64,000 nucleotides of DNA from RBG-13-68-16 sp041494245. GTDB lineage: Bacteria; Acidobacteriota; Thermoanaerobaculia; Thermoanaerobaculales; Thermoanaerobaculaceae. The notes under the pieces are model-generated. The model saw only the letters and a list, made by a program, of their open reading frames with translations. It did not search any database and was not told where the DNA came from. Position numbers and translations under genes: made by a program. Positions 53,909-63,185 of the stretch are shown piece by piece. Numbering within the stretch: the stretch's first letter is position 1; every line of letters begins with the position of its first letter. The stretch covers positions 124,001 through 188,000 of the forward strand of contig JBGQAK010000003.1 of the NCBI GenBank assembly GCA_041494245.1, written 5' to 3'.

Positions 53909-55219
53909 ATGTCCACCGCCAATACCTCGACGGACGCCAGCTCCTGGGTGAGCCGCTATCGCTGGGTCATCTGCTCGCTGCTCTTCCTCGCCACGACGAT
54001 CAACTACATCGATAGGCAGATCCTTGCGCTCATCAAGGAGATGCTCGACCAGGAGCTGGGCTGGACGAACGAGCAGTTCGGAATGGTGAACGCGGCGTTC
54101 CAGGGCGCCTACGCCGTGGGGCTTCTGGCGTTCGGCTGGTTCGTCGACCGCTACGGGACCAAGATCGGCTATGCCGTCTCGCTCGCGCTCTGGAGCCTCG
54201 CGGCGATGAGCCACGCAGCGGTCGGATCGGTGCGGGGATTCTTCGCCGCCCGGGTGGGTCTCGGGTTCAGCGAAGGAGGGAACTTCCCGTCGGCGATCAA
54301 GGCAGTCGCGCTCTGGTTCCCCAAGAGGGAGCGTGCCTTCGCCACCGCGCTGTTCAACTCCGGGACCAACGTGGGCGCGATCATTGCCCCGGCCCTCATC
54401 CCCGCGATTGCGCTGGCCTATGGTTGGCGCGCGGCCTTCATCTTCGCTGGCGCCGTCGGTTTTCTCTGGCTCTTCCTCTGGATCCCGTTCTACGACGTCC
54501 CCGAGAAACAGGCACGAGTCTCCAAGGCCGAGCTGGCGTACATCCAGAGCGACCGGGATGAGACGGGCCCCGGGGGCAAGCCGATGGGGTGGGGGAAGGC
54601 TCTGCGCCTCCGCCAGACGTGGTCGTTCATCGTCGCGAAGTTCATGACCGACCCGGTCTGGTGGTTCTTCCTCATCTGGCTTCCCGACTACTTCAAGAAG
54701 ACCCGTGGCCTCGACATCAAGCACAGCTGGGTCCACCTCGTGACGATCTACGCGATCGTGACGGTGCTCAGCATCGCCGGGGGGTGGCTCACCGGTTTTC
54801 TCACCAAGCGGGGCTTGAGCGTGACGCGCGCCCGCAAGACCGGGATGCTCCTCTACGCCCTGTGCGTCCTGCCCATCCTCGGGGCCACGAGCGTCGGCGA
54901 CTGGCCGGCCGTCCTCCTCATTGGTCTCGCCGGCGCCGCGCACCAGGCGTGGTCGGCAAACCTGTTCACGACCGTGTCCGACATGTTCGCGAAGAAGGAT
55001 ATCGGGACGATCGTCGGCATCGGCGGCATGGCGGGCTCGATCGGGGGCATTCTGTTCCCGTGGTTCTCCGGCTGGCTCCTCGACCGCCTCCCGGCCAACC
55101 AGGGGTACGGAATCCTGTTTGCCATCTGCGCTTCGGCCTACCTCATCGCTTTCGCGATCCACCACCTGCTCGCCCCGCACTTCACACCGCTGGAGGCGAA
55201 TCCACAGACGAATGCCTGA
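53909..55219 (+). CDS. MFS hexuronate transporter (ExuT-like, ACS family)
   Basis: A 436-residue inner-membrane symporter with twelve hydrophobic segments. The anion:cation symporter family signature is present: ATTINYIDRQILALI in helix 1, GWFVDRYGTKIGY in loop 2-3 and GFSEGGNFPSAIKAVALWFPKRERAFA in helices 4-5. This family imports galacturonate and glucuronate with protons. GGAGGGG precedes the ATG at 53909, 31 bases after the UxaE stop, so it belongs to the same transcript. It is the only uronate importer visible in this locus. Confidence 0.88.
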   Translation: MSTANTSTDASSWVSRYRWVICSLLFLATTINYIDRQILALIKEMLDQELGWTNEQFGMVNAAFQGAYAVGLLAFGWFVDRYGTKIGYAVSLALWSLAAMSHAAVGSVRGFFAARVGLGFSEGGNFPSAIKAVALWFPKRERAFATALFNSGTNVGAIIAPALIPAIALAYGWRAAFIFAGAVGFLWLFLWIPFYDVPEKQARVSKAELAYIQSDRDETGPGGKPMGWGKALRLRQTWSFIVAKFMTDPVWWFFLIWLPDYFKKTRGLDIKHSWVHLVTIYAIVTVLSIAGGWLTGFLTKRGLSVTRARKTGMLLYALCVLPILGATSVGDWPAVLLIGLAGAAHQAWSANLFTTVSDMFAKKDIGTIVGIGGMAGSIGGILFPWFSGWLLDRLPANQGYGILFAICASAYLIAFAIHHLLAPHFTPLEANPQTNA

Positions 55220-55291
55220 TGGGGTTGGGGACGGACGGCAGTTGCGGTGCGGGCTCACGGTGACGAGGGTGGTGTCCAGGAGGAGTTCGGC

Positions 55292-56236
55292 ATGAGATGG
55301 CGGGAGCGGGTTCGACGGTTGGTGTGCTTGTGTGGTCTCGTTGTCCTCCTCCTCGGGCCTGTGGCTTCGACCACCCTCGCCGAAGAGGGGAGAGTGATCC
55401 CTCTCTGGCCTGAGGGCGTCCCGGACGCCCGGCCCGACGGCGGCGTGGAGCGCATCGAGGACGGCCGCGTCTACAACGTCCAGGTTCCCACCCTCACCGC
55501 CTTTCCGGTGCCCGGCGGGATGACGGTCGGAACTGGCGTCATCATTTGTCCGGGTGGGAGCTACGGACGCCTCGCCGTCTCGAAGGAGGGCAGCGAGCTG
55601 GTCAAGCGGCTCAACGCGCTCGGAGTCTCCGCCTTCGTCCTCAAGTACCGCCTCGTGGAGTACGGGCACCCGGCGCCGCTGCGCGACGTGCTGCGCGCTA
55701 TCCGGATCGTCCGCTCGCGAGCGAAGGAGCTTGGCGTGCGTCCCGACCGGATCGGGGTGCTGGGATCCTCCGCCGGAGGCCACCTGGCGGCCTGTGCGGG
55801 CACGCTTTTCGACGCGCCCGAGGGACGGACCGGAGCCGAGCTGGACGCCGTCAGCGCCCGGCCCGACTTTCTCGCGCTCCTCTACCCGGTGATCACGATG
55901 ACGACGCCGTTCGCCCACGCATTGTCGCGAAAGAACCTGATCGGCGAGGCTCCCTCACCGGCGCTCGTCGAGCGCCTGTCGGTCGAGACACGGGTGAGCC
56001 GGGACACTCCGCCCACGTTCCTCGTCCACACCGCCGAGGACACCTCCGTGCCGCTCGAGAACAGCCTGCTCTTCTTCCAGGCGCTACGGCGCGCAGGCGT
56101 CCCCGCCGAGATGCACCTCTACGAGAAGGGATCGCACGGCTTCGGCACCAAACCCGGCCTCGGTCCGACGTCGGAGTGGCCGAAGCGGCTTGAGGAGTGG
56201 ATGCGCTCCCAGGGCTGGCTCGACCCGGCTCGCTAG
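55292..56236 (+). CDS. secreted alpha/beta-hydrolase, acetylesterase-like (BD-FAE type)
   Basis: A 314-residue exported hydrolase. The start is fixed by AGGAGGAG seven bases upstream and a signal peptide (LVCLCGLVVLLLGPVAS). Catalytic elements: Ser in GVLGSSAGGHLA, Asp in HTAEDTSVP and His in KGSHGFGT; the oxyanion block is ICPGGSYG. The layout matches acetyl-xylan and rhamnogalacturonan/pectin acetylesterase-like enzymes. In this cluster it probably removes acetyl groups from pectin-derived oligosaccharides in the periplasm. It follows the transporter gene by about 70 bases. The 285 bases after it show no gene. Confidence 0.8.
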   Translation: MRWRERVRRLVCLCGLVVLLLGPVASTTLAEEGRVIPLWPEGVPDARPDGGVERIEDGRVYNVQVPTLTAFPVPGGMTVGTGVIICPGGSYGRLAVSKEGSELVKRLNALGVSAFVLKYRLVEYGHPAPLRDVLRAIRIVRSRAKELGVRPDRIGVLGSSAGGHLAACAGTLFDAPEGRTGAELDAVSARPDFLALLYPVITMTTPFAHALSRKNLIGEAPSPALVERLSVETRVSRDTPPTFLVHTAEDTSVPLENSLLFFQALRRAGVPAEMHLYEKGSHGFGTKPGLGPTSEWPKRLEEWMRSQGWLDPAR

Positions 56237-56521
56237 AAAGAAACAACGGGCTCCGGGCACCGGGCTCCGCGCCCCACGCGTCCCGAGACGCAAGATGTGA
56301 GAGTGGCGCCGTCCTTCGTCCGTGCGGTGACAGCTCCGCTCTTCTTCGACCGAGATCGGATGTGTCCGAGCGTCGCCGGCAACGCGGGGCACGAGGAGAG
56401 AGCAAACGGGGACTCATTCCGGGCGAGCATGCGGGGCTCGGGGTCATCTGCGACGGGTGGGTGGAAGTGGTGCCGGTGGGGCCTCCAACCGCAGATCGAC
56501 CCCAGCATCGAGGAGTGAACA

Positions 56522-57973
<1,452 letters not shown>

Positions 57974-58236
57974 GTTCTGCCCCTTTCGGTTGCTCTTTGG
58001 TATGCCTGTTGAACTCGGTACAACACTTCTCCAGCGCGAGGAACGTTCCCACCTCGTCGACGGCCTCGTTGACCGTCTTGTCGGTGCGGACGGGCAAGAA
58101 TACCAGGCCGGGTGGGCACGAGCGCTGCACCGGGCTCGTGAGGCGAGCCCACCACCGCGGTGCCTGCAGCGGCCGGCGTGAGGTTCGCGCTCCGATGTTT
58201 CTCGGCATCCACGTCAACCCGGACCACCGGCAAGCC

Positions 58237-58311
58237 TTAACGGGCGATATGGAGCGCTGAGTCGCGCCCCATGACGCCTAGACCGACGAGGCCGAAGTGC
58301 TTCGCACCCAT
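58237..58311 (-). pseudogene. truncated 5' end of a second gnd-like gene
   Basis: A 24-codon frame with GAGAGGAGAG ribosome site: GAKHFGLVGLGVMGRDSALHIAR then TAA. It matches the dinucleotide-binding start of 6-phosphogluconate dehydrogenases and parallels ADIGLVGLAVMGQNLVLNM of the intact gnd 265 bases downstream. Only the first approximately 24 residues remain. The sequence between it and gnd (57974-58236) carries no recognisable continuation. Confidence 0.6.
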
Positions 58312-58354
58312 GTTGTCTCTCCTCTCACAATGGACCAAGGTCGAGCCGCAGCAC

Positions 58355-59116
58355 TCAGACGCCTTTCTTCCTTTTTGCGGCAGGGACCTTTTGCGGAGCC
58401 GACACCGGGTTCCTTTCCTCCAGCTCCTGCCTGCGAAGGGCGGCCTGGAGGTGGGCGTCCATCTCCCGCTCCGCAGCGTCGCGATCACGGTCGCGAATGG
58501 CCTGGTAGACGCGCCGATGCTGCTCGGCCGAGACGCGCAGGTCGCGATCACGGCCGGCCGTCTCCTTGCGCTGCTCGTAGAAGATGGCGGAGACCATCTC
58601 CACCAGAGCGGACAGGACGAGGTTGCCGGATGCCCGCGCCACGGCACGGTGAAATCGGATGTCGTGGAGGAGGAACGCTTGCGCGTCATCGGTGGAGGCG
58701 AACATCCCCATCACTTCCTCCGAGATCTCCGCCAGTGCTTCTCCCGCGGCGCGCTCGGCTGCAACCCGCGCCGTCCTGCCCTCGAGGATGCGACGGGCCT
58801 CATAGATCTCGGCCCGCGGGATACCGTGGAGGATCGCGAGGAGCTGAAGGGGACCGCTGGAAAGGACCAGGGGCCCGGTGCTGATGTAGGTCCCGGAGCC
58901 GCGGCGCGACTCCACGACTCCCATCGCCGCCAGCGCCTGGAGTCCGGCGCGGACGCTCGGCCGACTGACGCCGATCTGCAGCGCCAGCTCCCTCTCGGCC
59001 GGTAACCGGTCTCCGGGCTTGAAATCTCCGCTGCTGATCAGGTCACGGACGTAGGCGACCACGTTCTCGGCCGCGTCCGGCTTCACAGCGTGCTCAACCA
59101 CCGTTTCGTCTTGCAT
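58355..59116 (-). CDS. GntR-family (FadR/FCD type) regulator, copy 1
   Basis: A 253-residue repressor-like protein. A winged HTH (about 15-80: VRDLISSGDFKPGDRLPAERELA, VSRPSVRAGLQALAAMG, RRGSGTYI) is joined to an all-helical FCD ligand domain with the metal-type residues of the family (HDIRFHRAVARASGN, QHRRVYQAIRDRD). The start at 59116 is preferred because GAGGGG lies seven bases upstream; a GTG at 59131 overlaps the pectinesterase stop. It is the fourth gene of the operon KDG kinase, KDPG aldolase, pectinesterase, regulator. By family and context it should respond to a uronate-pathway intermediate such as KDG or fructuronate. Confidence 0.85.
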   Translation of the reverse strand: MQDETVVEHAVKPDAAENVVAYVRDLISSGDFKPGDRLPAERELALQIGVSRPSVRAGLQALAAMGVVESRRGSGTYISTGPLVLSSGPLQLLAILHGIPRAEIYEARRILEGRTARVAAERAAGEALAEISEEVMGMFASTDDAQAFLLHDIRFHRAVARASGNLVLSALVEMVSAIFYEQRKETAGRDRDLRVSAEQHRRVYQAIRDRDRDAAEREMDAHLQAALRRQELEERNPVSAPQKVPAAKRKKGV

Positions 59117-59127
59117 GATCGTGCCCC

Positions 59128-60486
59128 TCACCGCTCCGCCTTTGAGGCGTTGCTTCCGGCCCCGCCCTCCTGCCCACCGGTCACAAACCGCCAGACGAAC
59201 CCCTCGACGGTTCCCGCCGGCGTCACCGCATCAACGCGCCAGAAATATACTGCGCCCGGCACCAGGGGGCCGGGTGCATACGCGGTTCCCTCGACGCGTG
59301 CGACGATCGGAGGCGGGTTCGTGCGACCGAGGCGGACATCGTAGGCGACCGCGTTGCGAGCACCGATCCACCGGAGCGAGCTTACCTTCGCCGGGATGGC
59401 GCGAGCACCGTTCCGCGGCACCGGGATGCTGGCGAACGGCAGGACCGCCGGCAGCGTGGCCTCGGGATCCCACCTACCCGCAAACGTCCAGCGCGCGTCG
59501 ATCTCCTCGGCCTGCGGGGCGCCCTTGGCCTGATGCACGTTGTCGGCAAACCACGGGAAGTCGCCGCCATCGCGCCGGCAGCTCCAGAAGTATGCACGAA
59601 GGCCCCACCGGAACGTCTCCGGCTCGCGCGCGAGGTAGATCGGACGATCGGCCATCGCGTCCGAGAACGTGCAGTCGAGAAGGTAGAACTGCCCGTCGCG
59701 GGTGTTGCGCCCGAGGGCGAACCCTGGGACGCCGTCGAAACGGGAGCTCCGGATCACGAGCTTCTGGTCCTCGTCGGCGCTACCGTCGTGCCAGATGCTG
59801 GCAGTAGTGCTGTGGCTGAAAAACCGGCTGTCCGTGACGTAGCTCCACCCTCGCGGGCAGAAGAAGTCCACATAGCCCTCGAACGTGGAGCTGGCGTGGT
59901 AGTACATCCCGGATGCGCTGTTCCAGAGCGAGATCGTGTCGCCTCCGTCCGCAATGACGTTGGCATGGAGAACCGAGATGCGGGTCGTCCCCTTCCCGCT
60001 GCGCACGGCGAACTGATGGTCGTGGCTCCCGCCGCGACTCCCGTAGTCGTTGTGGATCGTGAGGTTCGCGAGAACGAGGTCCTCGACGCCCTCACCCACA
60101 TTGACGACAGCCGCGCCCCAGTCGTCCGGGTGGGTCTTGCGCCACTCGGATCGCAGCTCGGAGTAGACGATGTGCGTCCCGTCACGGTCCTCCCCGACGA
60201 GGGCCACCCTGCTCTTCGTAATGAAGACCTTCTCCCTGTACGTGCCGTTACGCAGGAGGATGGTTCGGGTGCCTGGCGCGTCGGGCGGGAGGGCATCGAG
60301 AGCCTCCTGGATCGTGCGGAAGTCCCCGCTCCCATCGCGCGCGACCACGAGATTCGCCCTTTCGCCGGGAGCGCGCCCTGGAACGCTGCGACTGACCAGG
60401 GCACCTCCGCCGCCGGCGCACGCGGGTGCAAGGCCCACAGCAACCAAAAGGCCGGCGAGTCGGCGGCGAATCCCCGGGTGCATCAT
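59128..60486 (-). CDS. exported pectinesterase with C-terminal beta-sandwich
   Basis: A 452-residue CE8-type pectin methylesterase that removes methyl groups from polygalacturonate, releasing methanol. An N-terminal hydrophobic leader ends near LAPACAG, so it may be a lipoprotein or cleaved. The right-handed beta-helix (about 45-335) shows FRTIQEALDALPP, NGTYREKV, the QFAVRSG strand and GYVDFFCPRGWSYVTDSRF, the equivalent of the GxVDFIFG active-site block with Asp. RWGLRAYFW replaces the usual LGRPW. A fibronectin-like domain follows (about 360-440). It starts one base after the KDPG-aldolase stop. Active-site deviations mean activity on methylated pectin is probable but not certain. Confidence 0.8.
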   Translation of the reverse strand: MMHPGIRRRLAGLLVAVGLAPACAGGGGALVSRSVPGRAPGERANLVVARDGSGDFRTIQEALDALPPDAPGTRTILLRNGTYREKVFITKSRVALVGEDRDGTHIVYSELRSEWRKTHPDDWGAAVVNVGEGVEDLVLANLTIHNDYGSRGGSHDHQFAVRSGKGTTRISVLHANVIADGGDTISLWNSASGMYYHASSTFEGYVDFFCPRGWSYVTDSRFFSHSTTASIWHDGSADEDQKLVIRSSRFDGVPGFALGRNTRDGQFYLLDCTFSDAMADRPIYLAREPETFRWGLRAYFWSCRRDGGDFPWFADNVHQAKGAPQAEEIDARWTFAGRWDPEATLPAVLPFASIPVPRNGARAIPAKVSSLRWIGARNAVAYDVRLGRTNPPPIVARVEGTAYAPGPLVPGAVYFWRVDAVTPAGTVEGFVWRFVTGGQEGGAGSNASKAER

Positions 60487-61149
60487 CTATCGGGCCTCGA
60501 GCTCCGCGCGCGCGGCGCGCACGATCTCGACCATCTCGCGGGCGCGGGCCGACACCGCCCCGTCACCCTGCTCTTGCAGGACCTTCAGATCGATGAGCCC
60601 GGTGCCGAGCCCGAGCGCGGCGGCACCGGCGCGGATGTAATCCGCCGCCGTGTCCCGGTCGACGCCGCCGGTCGGCAGCAGCTTCACCTGGGGCAGGGGC
60701 GCCTTGAGGGCGCGCAGGTAGTCGGGTCCGCCGACGGCCGAGCAGGGGAAGATCTTGACCATGTCGGCGCCGGCCTTCCACGCCGTGATGACCTCAGTTG
60801 GCGTGAGCGCCCCCGGCATCACCGGCCTGTCGAGCTCATGCGCCGCTCGGATCGTCTCGAGGTCGAGCCCCGGGGCCACGATGAACTGGGCACCCGCCGC
60901 GATGCAGGCCCGGGCGGTGTCGGCATCGAGAACGGTGCCGGCCCCGAAAACCACGCGGCCGCCCAGCTCGGCGGCGAGCTGTCGCAATACGTCGAGGGCG
61001 TCGGGGACCGTCATGGTGATCTCGAGGACGTCGATCCCTCCGGCGTAGATGGCCCGCGCTGCACGCAGCGCAACAGCCCCAGATGGCGCCCGTACGACCG
61101 GGACGAGTCCGAGCCTCTCGATTCTCTCGATGGTCTTCTGCCGGCTCAT
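60487..61149 (-). CDS. eda: KDPG/KHG aldolase
   Basis: A 220-residue class I aldolase cleaving 2-keto-3-deoxy-6-phosphogluconate to pyruvate and glyceraldehyde-3-phosphate. The general base Glu43 (VLEITMTVP), GAGTVLD, FIVAPG and the Schiff-base Lys132 in DMVKIFPCS are all present, as is the phosphate-binding LPTGGVDRDTAADYI. The ATG at 61149 overlaps the stop of the KDG kinase gene (ATGA), giving direct coupling of the last two steps. Length is typical of Eda. Confidence 0.92.
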   Translation of the reverse strand: MSRQKTIERIERLGLVPVVRAPSGAVALRAARAIYAGGIDVLEITMTVPDALDVLRQLAAELGGRVVFGAGTVLDADTARACIAAGAQFIVAPGLDLETIRAAHELDRPVMPGALTPTEVITAWKAGADMVKIFPCSAVGGPDYLRALKAPLPQVKLLPTGGVDRDTAADYIRAGAAALGLGTGLIDLKVLQEQGDGAVSARAREMVEIVRAARAELEAR

Positions 61150-62240
61150 CGCTCGATCCTCGCGCTGGAACCCTTCATGCGTCGCTCGACCTCCGAGCGT
61201 GTCGCCATGGAGGTGTCGCCGGGGGTCGACATGGCGAGGGCGCCGTGAGCCACGCCACATCGCAGCGCCCACTCCGGACCTCGGTCTTCCAACAGGCCGC
61301 AGATGAAGCCCGAGGCGAATGAATCGCCGCCGCCCACACGGTCGCAGACGTCGATGTCGGTCTGCGGGACCTCGAAGAACTCGCCCGCGAAAGAGCAGAT
61401 GGCTCCCCAGCCGTTCGTGCTTGCGCTCCGGGCGGTACGCAGCGTCGTGGCAATGGCCGTGATGTTCGGGAACGCATCGGTGACCTTCATGATCATCTGG
61501 CGGAAGCCCGCCGTCGGCAGGTCTTCAAGACCGGGATCGGTCCCCTCGACTGCAAAACCAAGTGCGGCGGAGAAGTCCTCCTCGTTCCCGAACAAAACGT
61601 CGACCGATCCCATCAACGCCCCATTGACTTCCTGCGCTCTGGTCTGGCCGCCGATCGAGCGCCAGAGCGAATCGCGGTAGTTGAGGTCGTACGAGACGAT
61701 CGTCCCGTGCCTCCTGGCAGCATCGAAGGCGGCCCGAGCCACGGCGGGGGTCGATTCGCCGAGCGCGCAGAAGATCCCGCCGGAGTGCAGCCAGCGGGCA
61801 CCATGGCGCCCGAAGATGGCCTCCCAGTCGAAGTCACCGGGCTGCAGCTGCGAGACGGCGGTGTGCCCGCGGTCCGAGCAGCCCACCGCGGCTCGCGGTC
61901 CAAATCCGCGTTCCGTGAAGTTCAACCCGTTGCGGGCCGTTCGCCCGACGCCGTCGTAGGGAACCCACCGAACGAAGGAGAGGTCGACCCCGCCCTGGAG
62001 CATCAGATCCTCGACGAGCCGCCCGACGGGGTTGTCGGCGAGCGCCGTTAGCACGGCCGTGCGCTTTCCGAAGCAGCGCCGAAGCCCCCGCGCGACGTTG
62101 TACTCGCCGCCTCCCTCCCACGCGGAAAACCTCCGGGCCGTATGGATGCGGCCTTCGCCGGGGTCCAGCCTCAACATCACCTCTCCGAGGCTGATGAGGT
62201 CCCAGCGGCACTGCGACTCATTTCTGAGTTTGAGCCTCAT
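61146..62240 (-). CDS. kdgK: 2-keto-3-deoxygluconate kinase (PfkB family), copy 2
   Basis: A 364-residue PfkB kinase forming KDPG for the adjacent aldolase. Motifs: SLGEVMLRLDPGEGRIHTAR, EGGGEYNVARGL (lid), WLHSGGIFCALGES, YDLNYRDSLW, GNEEDFSAALGF and the signature DRVGGGDSFASGFICG. The start at 62240 follows GGAGATGAG; the frame open to 62294 crosses a palindrome thought to be an operator. It heads the operon kinase, aldolase, pectinesterase, regulator. It is a clear paralogue of the kinase at 48417 but shares no more than framework blocks with it, so the two may have different substrates. Confidence 0.88.
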   Translation of the reverse strand: MRLKLRNESQCRWDLISLGEVMLRLDPGEGRIHTARRFSAWEGGGEYNVARGLRRCFGKRTAVLTALADNPVGRLVEDLMLQGGVDLSFVRWVPYDGVGRTARNGLNFTERGFGPRAAVGCSDRGHTAVSQLQPGDFDWEAIFGRHGARWLHSGGIFCALGESTPAVARAAFDAARRHGTIVSYDLNYRDSLWRSIGGQTRAQEVNGALMGSVDVLFGNEEDFSAALGFAVEGTDPGLEDLPTAGFRQMIMKVTDAFPNITAIATTLRTARSASTNGWGAICSFAGEFFEVPQTDIDVCDRVGGGDSFASGFICGLLEDRGPEWALRCGVAHGALAMSTPGDTSMATRSEVERRMKGSSARIER

Positions 62241-62263
62241 CTCATCTCCGTGGTCGTGAAAAA

Positions 62264-62275
62264 GTGGTCGACCAC
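62264..62275. promoter_or_regulatory. palindromic operator-like site GTGGTCGACCAC
   Basis: Perfect 12-base palindrome between the divergent KDG kinase and GntR regulator genes. It matches the TGGTNNACCA core bound by FadR/UxuR-type GntR regulators. It lies 24 bases upstream of the kinase start, where a bound repressor would block transcription or initiation. Confidence 0.6.
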
Positions 62276-62378
62276 TCTCCCTTTCCAAGGACACGATACC
62301 ATGTAGCTCACGGGACTAGATTCTACTCCAGGCCGCCCTAGAAGTGTACTCCTGCACTGATTTCGAGCGGGCTCCTCC

Positions 62379-62408
62379 TTGACACGGGTCGGAAGGGGAT
62401 GGTATCAA
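62379..62408 (+). promoter_or_regulatory. predicted promoter of the GntR-UxaC transcript with TGGTAT half-site
   Basis: TTGACA (62379-62384), 18 bases, then TATCAA (62403-62408), about 28 bases before the GntR start. The -10 overlaps ATGGTATC (62399-62406). Its reverse complement GATACCAT lies at 62295-62302, near the opposite promoter. TGGTAT is the half-site of UxuR/ExuR-like operators, suggesting autoregulation. Confidence 0.5.
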
Positions 62409-62435
62409 TTCGCAGACCACTTCGAGGGCATGACG

Positions 62436-63185
62436 ATGACAGGTAAGACCTCTGGCGGCCGTTCTACCGGCAACACGGTCGGTGGCAAAGTCGTCGAGTA
62501 CGTCCTCGAGCTGATCGAGGCCGGCCGCCTGAAGCCCGGGGACCGGCTCCCCCCCGAGCGCGACCTCGCCGATCAAGTCGGGGTGAGCCGAGCATCCCTG
62601 CGCTCGGGGATTCATTCACTCCAGGCGATGGGCGTTGCGCACGCGCGCCAGGGCTCGGGGACCTTCATCGTCGCGGGCTTTCCACGGCTCGGGGAAGGGC
62701 CACTCCGCTTCCTCGCGGCCCTCCACGGCTTCACCCACGACGAGATGTTCGAGGCGCGCACCGTGCTCGAAGTCGGGGCGAGCGGCCTCGCGGCGGCGAA
62801 CGCCAGACCCGAACAGATGGCCGCCATGGCGGATGAGGTCGCGGGCATGTTCGCCGCGATCGGGGACCCGCAGGAGTACCTGCTCCGCGATGTCCAGTTT
62901 CACCGCGCGGTGGCGGCCGCCTCAGGAAACCCGGTTCTGGCCACGCTCATCGACACGCTCGCGCAGCTCGTCTGGGAGACCCGGCGGGAGAACGTGATCC
63001 CCTCCACGAACCTCAAGGAATCGGCCGAGATGCACCGCCGGATCTACCGAGCGATCCGAGCGCAGGACATCGAACGGGCCCGGCGCGAGATGGCCGAGCA
63101 TCTCGAGAAGGCGCGCCAGGCGGTGGCCAGTGAGCCGGGGTCGGGGCCGACCCGTCGTAGGTGGCAGGAGCGTGGCGCCAAATGA
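62436..63185 (+). CDS. GntR-family (FadR/FCD type) regulator, copy 2
   Basis: A 249-residue regulator, paralogous to the one at 58355. The winged HTH (VEYVLELIEAGRLKPGDRLPPERDLA, VSRASLRSGIHSLQAMG, RQGSGTFIV) is followed by an FCD domain (LRDVQFHRAVAAASGN, MHRRIYRAIRAQD). GAGGG lies seven bases before the ATG at 62436, favouring it over the ATG at 62430. It is divergent from the kinase operon, shares ATGA with the UxaC gene, and has a palindromic site in its upstream region. It is the most likely local repressor of the uronate genes. Confidence 0.87.
   Translation: MTGKTSGGRSTGNTVGGKVVEYVLELIEAGRLKPGDRLPPERDLADQVGVSRASLRSGIHSLQAMGVAHARQGSGTFIVAGFPRLGEGPLRFLAALHGFTHDEMFEARTVLEVGASGLAAANARPEQMAAMADEVAGMFAAIGDPQEYLLRDVQFHRAVAAASGNPVLATLIDTLAQLVWETRRENVIPSTNLKESAEMHRRIYRAIRAQDIERARREMAEHLEKARQAVASEPGSGPTRRRWQERGAK

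Noticed and set aside
53714..55918. A 734-codon minus-strand frame across UxaE, the transporter and the esterase.
   Set aside because: It runs antisense to three recognisable genes and contains only charged low-complexity sequence.
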